Origin: Arthrobacter sp. zg-Y20
Lineage (GTDB): Bacteria > Actinomycetota > Actinomycetes > Actinomycetales > Micrococcaceae
Reading direction: 5' to 3'
Length of the DNA stretch: 64,000 nucleotides
Assembly (NCBI RefSeq): GCF_030142075.1
Contig: NZ_CP126241.1
Location: 124,001 to 188,000, forward strand
Of this stretch, positions 1 through 9,513 are shown piece by piece (position 1 is the stretch's first letter; each line of letters starts with the position of its first letter). The position numbers and the translations under genes are program-made. The notes under the pieces were generated by a model. It had not been told where the DNA came from and did not search any database. It saw only the letters and a list, made by a program, of their open reading frames with translations.

Positions 1-542
1 ACCATGGCTTCGATTTCCAGTGCGGAGAGGGAATTGGTGACCTGGTCCAGCCTTGCCCGGTAGCGTTCCAGGGTGGCCAGCGCCTGGTTGGCACGAGCCA
101 GGACCGGTTCCGAACCCTCCAGGACGTGCCGGAGCCCGCCCACATATAGCTGGATGATCTGCATTGACTGGCTGACCGAAATCACGGGGAATCCGGTCTG
201 GATGGCCACCCGTTCGGCGGTCCGGTGCCTGGTGCCGGACTCATGCGTTTCGATGGTGTGGTCCGGGACCAGCTGCACTGCCGCCCGGAGGATGTTCTTG
301 GCATCGCGGTCGCATACAATCGCGCCGTCCATCTTGGCGAGCTCACGAAGCCGGGTGGGGGAGAAGTCAATGCCGATGTCGAAACCGCCGGAGCAGATGG
401 AATCCACGGTCCGGTCAAAGCCGAGCACAATCAGGGCGCCGGTGCGTCCGCGCAGGATGCGTTCCAGCCCGTCGCGCAGTTCGGTTCCGGGTGCAACCCG
501 CGCCAGTGTTGCTTTCAGCGCGTCTTCCGGGCTGCGGGCCAT
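1..542 (-). CDS. disA: DNA integrity scanning protein DisA (diadenylate cyclase), partial
   Basis: N-terminal part of DisA, which makes c-di-AMP from two ATP and pauses at branched DNA. The visible 180 residues cover the DAC domain: the DGA motif lies at residues 72-74 and the RHR motif at 105-107, both needed for nucleotide binding and cyclisation. The helical linker begins near residue 145; the C-terminal HhH DNA-binding part lies off the left edge. The ATG gives the usual N-terminus [10 protein letters not shown]. It sits downstream of radA on the same strand, an arrangement common in Gram-positive bacteria. Truncation is due only to the window edge. Confidence 0.96.
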   Translation of the reverse strand, partial: MARSPEDALKATLARVAPGTELRDGLERILRGRTGALIVLGFDRTVDSICSGGFDIGIDFSPTRLRELAKMDGAIVCDRDAKNILRAAVQLVPDHTIETHESGTRHRTAERVAIQTGFPVISVSQSMQIIQLYVGGLRHVLEGSEPVLARANQALATLERYRARLDQVTNSLSALEIEAM

Positions 543-694
543 GGTCACTTCCTTCCGGCCCGGGGGCCCTGGACGATCCTGGGCAAGGCTTGCCCGTCCC
601 TATACTAGTGCGAGTTGGCAAGGGTCAGCCGCACCGGCACCGCCACCGGCAGGTCCGGTCACGTCCGGTCGCTTCAGTCAGGTCCGGCCAGGGG

Positions 695-2062
695 CTAGAA
701 CAGCAACTCCAGTGCCTCGGCCAGGGTGGAGACCTCGCGGACCTTGAACCCGGCGGGCACGTTTCCCGGTCCGTTGGGGGAAGCGGGAACCACGGCGTGC
801 GTAAAACCAAGGCGCTCAGCCTCGTTGATGCGGCGTCCGATGCCCGGGACGGGGCGGACCTCGCCGGCCAGGCCGACCTCGCCGAAGGCTATGAGCTGCG
901 CCGGCAGCGGTTTGTTCATTTTTGCCGAGGCAACGGCCAGGGCCACTGCGAGGTCCGTGGCGGGCTCGCCCAGTTTCACGCCGCCCACGGTGGACACGTA
1001 ACTGTCATCCTTGGCCAGGCTCATGGAAGCCCGCTGCTGCAGGACGGCCAGGAGCATGGCCACCCGGGAGGCGTCCACGCCGCTGGTGGCACGCCGGGCC
1101 TGGGCGTTCCCGGTTTCAGCCACGAGGGACTGCACCTCGGCGACCAGAGGCCGCTTGCCCTCGAGGGTAACGGTGATGCAGGTGCCGGACACGGGGTCCT
1201 TGGTGCGCGATACGAACAGGCCGCTGGGATCGGCCAGCCCCTCGATGCCGTCTTCGGTCAGGTCGAAGCAGCCGACCTCGTCGGTGGGTCCGTACCGGTT
1301 CTTGACCGCCCGCAGCAGGCGGAGCCGGGAGTGCCGGTCACCGTCGAACTGGCATACAACGTCCACGAGGTGTTCCAGCAGCCGCGGGCCGGCAATGGAA
1401 CCATCCTTGGTGACGTGCCCAACCAGCAGGGTTGTCATGTTGCGGGTCTTGGCGGCATTGATAAGTGACGCGGCAACTTCACGGACCTGGCTGACGCCGC
1501 CTGCGCTGCCGTCCACCGCGGTGCTGCTCAGGGTCTGGACCGAGTCCACGATCAGCAGCCCCGGAGCCACCTGCTCCACCTGCCCCAGCGCCTGGCCCAG
1601 GTCTGTTTCGGCACTGAGGTAGAGGTTGTCCGATACCGCACCGATGCGCTCGGCGCGCAGCTTCACCTGCGCCGTGGATTCCTCGCCCGTCACGTACAGG
1701 ACGTCGCGGCCGGCGCCTGCCACGCGCGAGGCCACATCCAGGAGCAGTGTGGACTTGCCCACCCCCGGCTCGCCGGCCAGGAGGATGACGGCGCCGGGCA
1801 CCAGGCCGCCGCCCAGCACCCGGTCCAGTTCGCCCACACCGGTGGCCTGGTAGGCGGCGGTGGTGGCATCCACCTCGCCGATCCGCTGCGCCGGACGGGC
1901 CACCACGGTGGCGGCTGTGGTGCGGGCCAGGACCTCGCCGGATTCCTCCACCGTTCCCCACGCCTGGCACTCGCCGCAGCGTCCCACCCATTTGGCCGTG
2001 GTCCAGCCGCATTCCGAGCAGCGGAAATTGGCGGTCTTCGGCCGTGCAGTCTTTGTTGCCAT
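695..2062 (-). CDS. radA: DNA repair protein RadA/Sms
   Basis: RadA, a RecA-like ATPase that helps branch migration during recombinational repair. 455 aa, full length. An N-terminal zinc finger uses Cys15, Cys18, Cys29 and Cys32; Walker A GEPGVGKST is at residues 97-105; the RadA-specific motif reads KNRYG, with Tyr where Phe is usual; the C-terminal third is the Lon-protease-like domain. ATG start at 2062, followed by MATKTARPKT. It lies between a FUSC-type gene upstream and disA downstream, all on the minus strand, and may be cotranscribed with disA (152 nt gap). Confidence 0.97.
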   Translation of the reverse strand: MATKTARPKTANFRCSECGWTTAKWVGRCGECQAWGTVEESGEVLARTTAATVVARPAQRIGEVDATTAAYQATGVGELDRVLGGGLVPGAVILLAGEPGVGKSTLLLDVASRVAGAGRDVLYVTGEESTAQVKLRAERIGAVSDNLYLSAETDLGQALGQVEQVAPGLLIVDSVQTLSSTAVDGSAGGVSQVREVAASLINAAKTRNMTTLLVGHVTKDGSIAGPRLLEHLVDVVCQFDGDRHSRLRLLRAVKNRYGPTDEVGCFDLTEDGIEGLADPSGLFVSRTKDPVSGTCITVTLEGKRPLVAEVQSLVAETGNAQARRATSGVDASRVAMLLAVLQQRASMSLAKDDSYVSTVGGVKLGEPATDLAVALAVASAKMNKPLPAQLIAFGEVGLAGEVRPVPGIGRRINEAERLGFTHAVVPASPNGPGNVPAGFKVREVSTLAEALELLF

Positions 2063-2136
2063 GACCTCAGGCTATCCCGGGGCACTGACAGTCCTGCCTG
2101 CGGGCAGAAGCGGGCATGGCCGGCCACCAGCGCGGG

Positions 2137-3267
2137 TCAGACCTCGGAAAGGTAGCCGACGGCTTCTTCGTGGGTGAGGCCGGTGGACTCGAGCAGGTCC
2201 ACCACCAACGGCCGGAACAGCATGATCAGCGCATCGCCCTGCAGGTCAGTAATACCCAGGGCCGCGGGATGCAGCCGCGATCCGACGACGGCCAGTTCGT
2301 TGCGTGCCTGCCGCAGGTGCCGCAGCCGTGCGTCTCCGCTTTCCCCGCCGCCCAGTGCCCGGGCAAGGATGTCGACGGCGTCGGCCGTGTCGGTCAGGAT
2401 CTCCGCCACGTTCTCGATCGCGTCGTCGTTGAGCGAGGCATGGTTGATGGCCGACGTCGTGCGGCGGGCGAAGACCCGGCTGTTGCGGACCGCCAGGTCC
2501 AGGTAGCCGATGGATCCGCGCAGATCTCCCAGTTCCGCCAAGTACCTCCGGTAAGCCGGCGAAATCCGTGCCACTTCGCGGGCGTCCCGGACGCTGCGGG
2601 CCAAGGTGTCCAGCTGCGGCTGGGTGTTGCGGGCCCGGACCAGCGCATGCCAGGCAATGGTGGAATCGCTCTTGGCGATCGCTTCGGAACACTGGCGCAG
2701 CACGGCGGAGAGCTCGTTCAGCAGTTCGCGGATATTGGACTTGGGTTCGCGGCGCGGATCCCGCGGCGCCAGCATGGTTACCAGCAGGGCAAACACCCCG
2801 CCCACAATGGCATCAACACTGCGGGTGAAAACGCCGCCGTCCGGTGCAGGCAGCAGAACCACCAGCAGGGACTGCAGGCCAAGCTGCGTGGTGAAGATGA
2901 CGCCCCGGTCCAGGAAGCGCGCCAGCATCACGGATACAAACAGGACCACTGCGGCCTGAATCAGCCCGTTGCCCAGCAGCGTCAGCAGGATTTCCCCCAC
3001 CGTGATGCCCAAGGTGCAGCCCACCCCGACTTCCAGGACGCGGCGGGTGCGCGGTTCCCGGGAAAAGCCGAGCGAGATCAGGGCGGCTGTGGCCGCGAAG
3101 AGCGGGCCCTGGTGGCCCAGGACGTATTCCGCGAAGGCATACGCACCCACGGCGCAGACCGTCATCTGCAGGGCCGGAACCACGGAGTTTCGGCTGCGCT
3201 GCAGACCTACCCGGGCCCGGTTCCGCAGGAAACCCCGGCTTTTGGCGAAGGAGCTGCGTTGGGGCAT
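2137..3267 (-). CDS. FUSC / aromatic acid exporter family membrane protein
   Basis: 376-aa integral membrane protein. Residues about 25-165 hold several hydrophobic helices with the short glycine-rich turns of the FUSC (fusaric acid resistance-like) family; residues about 170-376 are a soluble, largely helical cytoplasmic region. Family members are proposed exporters of aromatic acids or other anions; the substrate cannot be told from sequence. The ATG at 3267 is followed by a basic stretch (MPQRSSFAKSRGFLRNRARV). It is divergent from pstS and 74 nt upstream of radA. Assignment to the family is good, function is inferred. Confidence 0.75.
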   Translation of the reverse strand: MPQRSSFAKSRGFLRNRARVGLQRSRNSVVPALQMTVCAVGAYAFAEYVLGHQGPLFAATAALISLGFSREPRTRRVLEVGVGCTLGITVGEILLTLLGNGLIQAAVVLFVSVMLARFLDRGVIFTTQLGLQSLLVVLLPAPDGGVFTRSVDAIVGGVFALLVTMLAPRDPRREPKSNIRELLNELSAVLRQCSEAIAKSDSTIAWHALVRARNTQPQLDTLARSVRDAREVARISPAYRRYLAELGDLRGSIGYLDLAVRNSRVFARRTTSAINHASLNDDAIENVAEILTDTADAVDILARALGGGESGDARLRHLRQARNELAVVGSRLHPAALGITDLQGDALIMLFRPLVVDLLESTGLTHEEAVGYLSEV

Positions 3268-3354
3268 GGATCCAGTCTAGGGGGAGGGACAGGCAAGCTG
3301 TATCCGGTGTCACCTCCGACAGGCAATGGGATGTTCCCCGGATGCCCTGACGGC

Positions 3355-3376
3355 GTTAACTTTCCGTTCACCTTGC
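3355..3376 (+). promoter_or_regulatory. Candidate PHO box (two 11-nt direct repeats) upstream of pstS
   Basis: GTTAACTTTCC (3355-3365) is followed directly by GTTCACCTTGC (3366-3376). Two tandem 11-nt units starting GTTMAC match the actinobacterial PhoP-binding layout (consensus close to GTTCACC repeated at 11 nt). The site lies about 100 nt before the pstS start, so phosphate-starvation control by PhoP is inferred. Confidence 0.6.
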
Positions 3377-3474
3377 TTCGCCACGCTGGGACAGGAACGT
3401 GTTCGTGGTTCCAGCAAGTCCATGCGAACAGCTTCCGGCACATCGGTGCCGGACAACCCCTTGAAAGGGACACG

Positions 3475-4602
3475 ATGGTGAAGGTTTCACATCCACGCCG
3501 CTATGCCTCCGTACTGAGTATTTCCCTAGCGGCCGTGCTGGGCCTGGCCGCCTGCGGCACGGATACCGCGGCGCCGGCCGCCACACCCTCCGGTGGCACC
3601 GAAAGCACCGTTGCCGGCACGCTCTCGGGTGCCGGCGCCACCTCCCAGGATTCAGCCATGCAGGCATGGATTGCCGGTTTCAGTGCCGCCAACCCGCAGG
3701 CATCAGTGCAGTACTCCCCGGACGGCTCCGGTGCCGGCCGGGAAGCGCTGCTGGCCGGCGGTGTGCAGTTCGCCGGCACCGACGCGTATCTCGACGATGA
3801 CGAAGCCGCCGCCGCTGCAGAGGTCTGCGGCCCGGAGGGCGCCATCCACGTGCCCGTCTACATTTCTCCCATCGCGGTGGCCTTCCGGCTGGACGGCGTC
3901 AAGGAGTTGAACCTGGACGCGGCCACCATCGCGGGAATCTTCCGCGGCGAAATCACGGTTTGGAACGATCCGGCCATCACGGCCCAGAACCCGGGCGTCG
4001 ACCTGCCTGCCACCCCCATCACGGCCGTGCACCGGGGCGATGAATCCGGCACCACCAAGAACTTCACCGACTACCTGGCCAAGGCGGCACCGGATGCCTG
4101 GCCGGACAAGGCCTCGGGCGAATGGCCCGCAGAGGTGCCGGCAGGTGAAAATGCGTCGGGGACCGGCGGCGTCATTTCCACCGTCACCGCAACCGAAGGC
4201 GCCGTGACCTACGCCGATGCCTCCGCCGTCGGGGACCTGGGACTGGTGCACGTCCAAGTGGGCGGGGACTACGTTCCCGTCAGCGCCGAGGCGGCTGCGC
4301 TCGCCGTCGAATCCTCCACCGACGTCACCGGGCCGGGGCGGCCGGAAGCGGACATGGCCATGGACCTGGAGCGGGACACCGCGCAGTCCGGTGCCTACCC
4401 GGTGGTGCTGGTGAGCTACCACGTCTTCTGCACGGCCTACCCGGACCAGGGCACGGTGGACCTGGTGAAGGCCTTCGGAAACTACGTCATCAGTACCGAA
4501 GGCCAGGACGCGGCGGCTGACGCTGCCGGCAGCGCACCCCTGTCCGAGGACCTGCGCGGCCGGGCTCGAGCAGCGCTGGAGACCATCAAGGTCGGTCCCT
4601 AG
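3475..4602 (+). CDS. pstS: Phosphate ABC transporter substrate-binding lipoprotein PstS
   Basis: Extracellular phosphate-binding lipoprotein of the Pst importer, 375 aa. The signal peptide ends in the lipobox LAAC with Cys27. The mature part carries typical PstS signatures: SGAGATSQDSAMQAW at the N-terminus, SDGSGAGREA-like phosphate-binding loop (PDGSGAGREA), FAGTDA, and HRGDESGTTKNFTDYL. The start at 3475 has GAAAGGGA 5 nt upstream and immediately precedes the signal peptide; the reading frame is open far upstream, but that extension is not protein-like. First gene of pstSCAB, behind a candidate PHO box. Confidence 0.96.
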   Translation: MVKVSHPRRYASVLSISLAAVLGLAACGTDTAAPAATPSGGTESTVAGTLSGAGATSQDSAMQAWIAGFSAANPQASVQYSPDGSGAGREALLAGGVQFAGTDAYLDDDEAAAAAEVCGPEGAIHVPVYISPIAVAFRLDGVKELNLDAATIAGIFRGEITVWNDPAITAQNPGVDLPATPITAVHRGDESGTTKNFTDYLAKAAPDAWPDKASGEWPAEVPAGENASGTGGVISTVTATEGAVTYADASAVGDLGLVHVQVGGDYVPVSAEAAALAVESSTDVTGPGRPEADMAMDLERDTAQSGAYPVVLVSYHVFCTAYPDQGTVDLVKAFGNYVISTEGQDAAADAAGSAPLSEDLRGRARAALETIKVGP

Positions 4603-4722
4603 CAACGCAGGCACGCCTGCCTTCCTCCTATGCGGGCGGGGAGGGCAGGCACCCTCCGCTTCCGCGGTGCAGTACTTAAACTGATAGAAGAAGCCCCGCC
4701 ATCACGTCGAAGGGTTTGAGCA

Positions 4723-5652
4723 GTGTCGAGCAAGTCAATAACAGGTGAAAGCGGCACCGGCCGTGCAGGAGACAAGGTTTTCTCCGGCGTAACCGTTGCC
4801 GCCGGCTGCCTGATCCTTTTTGTGCTCTTCTGCGTGGCCGTGTTCCTGCTGTGGCAGGCCCTGCCGACTTTCGCCGCCGACCCCGCCGAGATCTCCGGCG
4901 GCGGGTTCGGCAAATACATCCTGCCGCTGGTCATCGGAACAGTGATTGCCGCCGCCATCGCCCTGCTGATCGCCACCCCCGTGGGGATCGGCGTCGCCCT
5001 GTTCATCTCCCACTACGCTCCGCGCCGGCTCGCGCAGGGGCTTGGCTACCTGGTGGACCTGCTCGCCGCGATCCCGTCCGTGGTTTACGGTGCCTGGGGC
5101 ATGACGGTGCTGGCCCCGGCGCTGGTAGGGCCGTACAACTGGCTGGCGGAGAACGCCGGCTGGATCCCGATATTTGCCGGGCCCGCCAGCCAGACGGGCA
5201 AGACCATGCTCACCGCCGGCATAGTGCTATCCGTGATGGTGCTGCCGATCATCACCTCGCTGACCCGCGAGATCTTCCTGCAGACCCCCAAGCTCCACGA
5301 AGAGGCAGCGCTGGCCATGGGCGCCACCCGCTGGGAAATGATCCGCATGGCGGTCTTCCCGTTCGCGCGTCCCGGCGTGATCAGTGCGGTGATGCTCGGC
5401 CTGGGGCGGGCGCTGGGCGAGACCATGGCAGTGGCCCTGGTGCTCTCCTCCGGCAGCCTGATCGCCAGCCTGATACGGCCCGGCAACCAGACCATCGCCG
5501 CCGAAATTGCCCTCAACTTCCCCGAAGCCTACGGGCTCCGGCTTTCGGAGCTGATTGCCGCAGGACTCGTGCTGTTCCTGATCACGCTGGCAGTGAATAT
5601 GGTTGCCCGCTGGATCATCAGCCGCCACAAAGAATTTTCGGGAGCCAACTGA
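4723..5652 (+). CDS. pstC: Phosphate ABC transporter permease PstC
   Basis: Membrane permease subunit of the Pst phosphate importer, 309 aa with six predicted helices. The EAA loop that docks with PstB reads LHEEAALAMGATRWEMI near residue 190. GTG start at 4723. Its stop TGA (5650-5652) overlaps the ATG of pstA by one base, so the two are translationally coupled. The 120-nt gap after pstS is the only spacing in the operon, consistent with higher expression of the binding protein. Confidence 0.96.
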   Translation: MSSKSITGESGTGRAGDKVFSGVTVAAGCLILFVLFCVAVFLLWQALPTFAADPAEISGGGFGKYILPLVIGTVIAAAIALLIATPVGIGVALFISHYAPRRLAQGLGYLVDLLAAIPSVVYGAWGMTVLAPALVGPYNWLAENAGWIPIFAGPASQTGKTMLTAGIVLSVMVLPIITSLTREIFLQTPKLHEEAALAMGATRWEMIRMAVFPFARPGVISAVMLGLGRALGETMAVALVLSSGSLIASLIRPGNQTIAAEIALNFPEAYGLRLSELIAAGLVLFLITLAVNMVARWIISRHKEFSGAN

Positions 5653-6761
5653 TGATTGATACACCGCCCGTCCTCAACCGTCCCGGATCCATGCTGACCA
5701 AAAACCGGCTGCCCCGGTACACGCCCTGGCTGGTCCTCGCTGCGGCGCTGGTGCTGGGAGCGGCACTGTCGGCCCTGATTGGGTTCTCCGTTGCCTCCTT
5801 CGCGGTATTTTCCGCCGTGCTGTTTGCCCTGGGCGGCACCGCCGTCACGTGGCTGGTGGAGGGCCGCCGGCACGCCGTGGACAGGCTCGCGACGAACCTG
5901 GTCTGCGGCGCGTTCCTGCTGGCCCTGGTGCCGCTGGTCTCGGTGATCTTCACCGTCCTGGTCCGCGGACTGCCCGGCCTCAGCCCGGATTTCCTGCTGA
6001 CCTCCATGGGCGGGATGACCGGCGCCGTGGACAATGCCTCGGCGGAGAACGGCACAGCGGTGCTCGGCGGCGTCTACCACGGCATTGTGGGCACCTTGCT
6101 GATCACTTTCTGGGCCACTGTGATCTCGGTGCCGGTAGGCCTGCTGGCCGCCGTTTACTTGGTGGAATACAGCCGCGGCGGCGCCCTTTCACGGGCCATC
6201 ACCTTCTTTGTGGACGTGATGACGGGCATTCCCTCAATTGTGGCCGGCCTGTTTGCCGCGGCCTTCTTCGGCCTGGTGTTCGGGCCGGGTACCCGGACCG
6301 GCTTTGTAGCCGCCGTCGCCCTGTCCGTGCTGATGATCCCGGTGGTGGTGCGGTCCACCGAGGAAATGCTGAAGATTGTGCCCAATGAACTGCGGGAAGC
6401 CTCCTACGCCTTGGGAGTACGCAAGTGGCGGACCATCCTGAAGGTGGTTGTCCCCACCGCCATCTCCGGCATTGCCTCCGGCGTTACCCTGGCCATTGCC
6501 CGCGTCATCGGCGAAACAGCGCCGCTGCTGGTGACGGCAGGATTTGTGAACACGATCAACTTCAACGCGTTTGCGGGCTGGATGAGCACACTGCCCACCT
6601 ACATCTACCGGCAGCTGATGAGCCCCACCTCGCCGACAAATACGGATCCCAGTACCCAGCGGGCCTGGGCGGCGGCCCTGATCCTGATCGTTATGGTCAT
6701 GCTGCTGAACCTTGCTGCACGCCTTATCGCACGCATCTTCGCCCCCCGCACCTCCCGCTAG
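5652..6761 (+). CDS. pstA: Phosphate ABC transporter permease PstA
   Basis: Second permease subunit of the Pst system, 369 aa. It is longer than the usual 290-300 aa because of an N-terminal extension with two extra hydrophobic helices (about residues 20-65), as in many actinobacterial PstA proteins. The EAA loop reads [16 protein letters not shown]. The ATG at 5652 overlaps the pstC stop. pstB follows 25 nt later. Function is secure from family and operon context. Confidence 0.95.
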   Translation: MIDTPPVLNRPGSMLTKNRLPRYTPWLVLAAALVLGAALSALIGFSVASFAVFSAVLFALGGTAVTWLVEGRRHAVDRLATNLVCGAFLLALVPLVSVIFTVLVRGLPGLSPDFLLTSMGGMTGAVDNASAENGTAVLGGVYHGIVGTLLITFWATVISVPVGLLAAVYLVEYSRGGALSRAITFFVDVMTGIPSIVAGLFAAAFFGLVFGPGTRTGFVAAVALSVLMIPVVVRSTEEMLKIVPNELREASYALGVRKWRTILKVVVPTAISGIASGVTLAIARVIGETAPLLVTAGFVNTINFNAFAGWMSTLPTYIYRQLMSPTSPTNTDPSTQRAWAAALILIVMVMLLNLAARLIARIFAPRTSR

Positions 6762-6786
6762 ACGCGAAACAACCCTGAAGGAACCC

Positions 6787-7566
6787 ATGTCCAAGCGCAT
6801 CGACGTCAAAGACCTGAATGTCTATTACGGCAATTTCCTTGCCGTCCAGGACGTCAACATCAACATTGAACCCCGCTCGGTTACTGCCTTCATCGGCCCC
6901 TCAGGCTGCGGCAAGTCAACCTTCCTGCGCACCCTGAACCGGATGCACGAAGTCCTGCCCGGCGCCCGCGTGGAGGGCGAAGTGCTTCTGGACGGGGAGA
7001 ACCTTTACGCCCCGGGCGTTGATCCGGTGACGGTGCGCAGCCATGTGGGCATGGTCTTCCAGCGGCCCAACCCGTTCCCCACCATGTCCATCCGGGACAA
7101 CGTGCTGGCCGGCGTGAAGCTGAACAACAAACGGATTTCCAAGTCCGACGCCGATGACCTGGTGGAACGCTCCCTCACCGGAGCCAACCTGTGGAAGGAA
7201 GTACGGGACCGCTTGGACAAGCCCGGCTCCGGACTGTCCGGCGGCCAGCAGCAGCGCCTGTGTATTGCCCGGGCCATTGCCGTATCCCCGGAGGTGATCC
7301 TCATGGACGAGCCCTGCTCGGCCCTGGACCCCATCTCCACGCTGGCGATTGAGGACCTGATCGAGGAACTCAAGAGCGACTACACCGTGGTGATCGTGAC
7401 CCACAACATGCAGCAGGCGGCACGGGTGTCGGATAAAACGGCTTTCTTCAACATTGCCGGCACCGGCCAGCCGGGACGGCTCATCGAGTATGCGGACACG
7501 CCCGTCATCTTCAGCAACCCGGCCGAGAAAGCCACGGAAGACTACGTCTCCGGGCGCTTCGGGTAA
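6787..7566 (+). CDS. pstB: Phosphate ABC transporter ATP-binding protein PstB
   Basis: ATPase of the Pst importer, 259 aa, full length. Walker [10 protein letters not shown] near residue 38, Q-loop [10 protein letters not shown], signature LSGGQQQRL, Walker [14 protein letters not shown] and the H-loop in VTHNMQQA are all present. ATG at 6787; an in-frame extension upstream overlaps pstA and is not conserved-looking. Last gene of pstSCAB; no phoU follows it, unlike many bacteria. The next gene is convergent. Confidence 0.97.
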   Translation: MSKRIDVKDLNVYYGNFLAVQDVNINIEPRSVTAFIGPSGCGKSTFLRTLNRMHEVLPGARVEGEVLLDGENLYAPGVDPVTVRSHVGMVFQRPNPFPTMSIRDNVLAGVKLNNKRISKSDADDLVERSLTGANLWKEVRDRLDKPGSGLSGGQQQRLCIARAIAVSPEVILMDEPCSALDPISTLAIEDLIEELKSDYTVVIVTHNMQQAARVSDKTAFFNIAGTGQPGRLIEYADTPVIFSNPAEKATEDYVSGRFG

Positions 7567-7590
7567 GCGGACGGGCCTAGAGAAGCGGGC

Positions 7591-8601
7591 CTAGAGCAGC
7601 GGGCTCAGTGCCAGCAGCAGGATGCCGCCCAGCAGGGCCGTCACCGGGGCGGTGGTCAGCCAGGTCACCAGGATTTCGCGCAGCGGAATGAACCGCACCG
7701 TGGAAAAACGCTGGTTGGCGCCGGCCCCGACGATGGCCGACGTCATGGTCTGCGTACTGGATAGCGGGATGTGCAGCCACAGTGCGCCGAGGAAGAGCAT
7801 GGCCGAACTGACGGCCTGGGCGCTCATGCCCCGCAGCGGGTCCATCCGTACCAGCCGGTAGCCAAGCGTGTGGGTGATCCGCCAGCCGCCGAACAGGGTG
7901 CCGGCAGCCAGGGCCAGCGCCGCGAACAGCTGCACCCACAACGGTATGCCGGTGTCCGTGGTTTGGCCGGCAGCAAGCAGTGCCAGCACCAGCACGGCCA
8001 TGGTCCGCTGCCCGTCCTGGATGCCGTGCCCCAAGGAGAAAGCGGACGTGAAGACCGACTGGGCAATCCGGTTTCCGGCGTCCCCGCGGCGCGGAGAGCT
8101 GTACCGCATCAGCCAGGTCGCCGGAAACACCAGCAGGTAGGCCAGCACAAAGGCGATGACGGGGGAGAGCAGCAGGGGCAGGGCAATCTGCTCCCAGATC
8201 AGGCGGTAGGACTCGGCAATGTTCTGCCCGCCCACCAGGGTTGAGGCGGCACCGGAACCCACCAGCCCGCCAACCAGGGCGTGGGTGGACGACGACGGCA
8301 TCCGCCGCCACCAGGTCCAGACGCCCCACGCGCAGGCCGCTCCGAGGCTGGCAATCAGGATGCCCAGCCCCTCGGGGCCCGGCGGCAGGTCCACAAAGCG
8401 GACCGTCAGGGCTACGGCCAGTGCCGTGCTGACCAGTGCGCCGAGCATATTGAAGCCGGCAGCCAGCAGGACCGCCACGGTGGGAGTGAGCGCCCTGGTC
8501 CGGACCGACGTCGCCACGGAGTTGGAGGCGTCGTGGAAGCCGTTGAGGAAGGCATAGGCGCCGGCCAGCAGGACAACGCCCGCCAGGAGGACGGCGGCCA
8601 C
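7591..8601 (-). CDS. pit: Inorganic phosphate transporter, PiT family
   Basis: Low-affinity phosphate/cation symporter, 336 aa, about ten helices. Both inverted PiT signatures are visible: NGFHDASNSVATSV near residue 20, and SLGHGIQDGQ in the middle, followed by GAGANQRFS in the C-terminal half. GTG start at 8601 lies directly after the stop of the DUF47 gene (no gap), so the two are coupled. A 14-bp tandem duplication (7572-7599) spans its stop codon and duplicates the terminal Leu-Leu-stop coding sequence out of frame in the trailer. Confidence 0.93.
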   Translation of the reverse strand: MAAVLLAGVVLLAGAYAFLNGFHDASNSVATSVRTRALTPTVAVLLAAGFNMLGALVSTALAVALTVRFVDLPPGPEGLGILIASLGAACAWGVWTWWRRMPSSSTHALVGGLVGSGAASTLVGGQNIAESYRLIWEQIALPLLLSPVIAFVLAYLLVFPATWLMRYSSPRRGDAGNRIAQSVFTSAFSLGHGIQDGQRTMAVLVLALLAAGQTTDTGIPLWVQLFAALALAAGTLFGGWRITHTLGYRLVRMDPLRGMSAQAVSSAMLFLGALWLHIPLSSTQTMTSAIVGAGANQRFSTVRFIPLREILVTWLTTAPVTALLGGILLLALSPLL

Positions 8602-9219
8602 CTAGGATTCCCGCACGAGGACGCCGCCCACAAATGTGGCGGCGCGCCGCAGCTGCGCCGTCGTGCCGGAAAGCTGGTCAGCCAGGTCCCGGTGCCTGGC
8701 ATAGGCCATCGGCTTGTGCTCGCGCATCAGCTCCGCCACCCAGATCCGGCGGGTGCGCTCGGCACGCCGGGCCAGGCGGAGCATTTCGATCCAGTACTCC
8801 TCAAGATCGTCCAAGGATGCCAGCCGGCGCATGGCCGAGGCCGTCAGCTCAGCCTGCCGGCCGATGACTTCAAGTTGTTCGGATGCCCGGCGGGACACGC
8901 CCGCCAGCTTGTACAGCGAGATGGTTTCAGCGGAAGCATCCAGGCAGTCCATGGCGGACATCAGGATCAGGGACAGCTCGTACAGGTCCTCACGCGGGAG
9001 CGGATTGACGAAGCTGGTCCGCATCTGCGTCATCAAGGCGAAGTGCAGATCAGTGGTATCGGCATCGATCTGGTGCAGTTGTTCGGTGAGGCGGTCGAAT
9101 TCCTCAGGGTCCGCGCCCAGGATTTCGGCCAGCACGCCGGTTCCGCGCAGCAACTGCGCGGCCATCCGGGCGAGCAGCTCAAGTCCGGCGTTTTCCTGCG
9201 GGAAGAGTCTAAGTTTCAC
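8602..9219 (-). CDS. DUF47 (PhoU-like) phosphate transport accessory protein
   Basis: 205-aa all-helical protein of the DUF47/PF01865 family, distant relatives of PhoU that are typically encoded beside PiT permeases. The sequence shows long amphipathic helices and no signal peptide or membrane segment; it begins MKLRLFPQE. It is the first gene of a two-gene minus-strand unit with the PiT transporter, whose GTG abuts its TAG. A regulatory role on Pit transport is known for the family in several bacteria and inferred here. Confidence 0.9.
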   Translation of the reverse strand: MKLRLFPQENAGLELLARMAAQLLRGTGVLAEILGADPEEFDRLTEQLHQIDADTTDLHFALMTQMRTSFVNPLPREDLYELSLILMSAMDCLDASAETISLYKLAGVSRRASEQLEVIGRQAELTASAMRRLASLDDLEEYWIEMLRLARRAERTRRIWVAELMREHKPMAYARHRDLADQLSGTTAQLRRAATFVGGVLVRES

Positions 9220-9513
9220 GCCGGCTGCCGCACATTGGCGGGGGGCGGGACAGAAATTCTCACAGGCCCAAGAGTATCCGATTGGCCCGTGCGGGCTACG
9301 GAAGGCTGCGGGGAAAAGTAACGGTGCCGGACCGGGAGCGCCTCTCGGCGGAAGGCCGCTCGAAGCGGCTCAGAGTTGAAGCCCGGGGGTTCCGCAGTCC
9401 GACACCAATTTCAGTTTTCTACGCTCAGCCGGGGATGTCAACACGGCCGCCCGCGCAGCGGCGGGACCGTGATGGCCGCCACACCGGCACGGTGCTGCGC
9501 GGCCGTTTTCCCC

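Noticed and set aside
491-1468. Plus-strand open frame across radA
   Set aside because: It lies antisense to radA, lacks domains, and is a by-product of GC-rich codon bias.
2116-3474. Long open frame upstream of and in frame with pstS
   Set aside because: It runs antisense through the FUSC gene with biased composition; the lipoprotein signal and ribosome site fix the pstS start at 3475.
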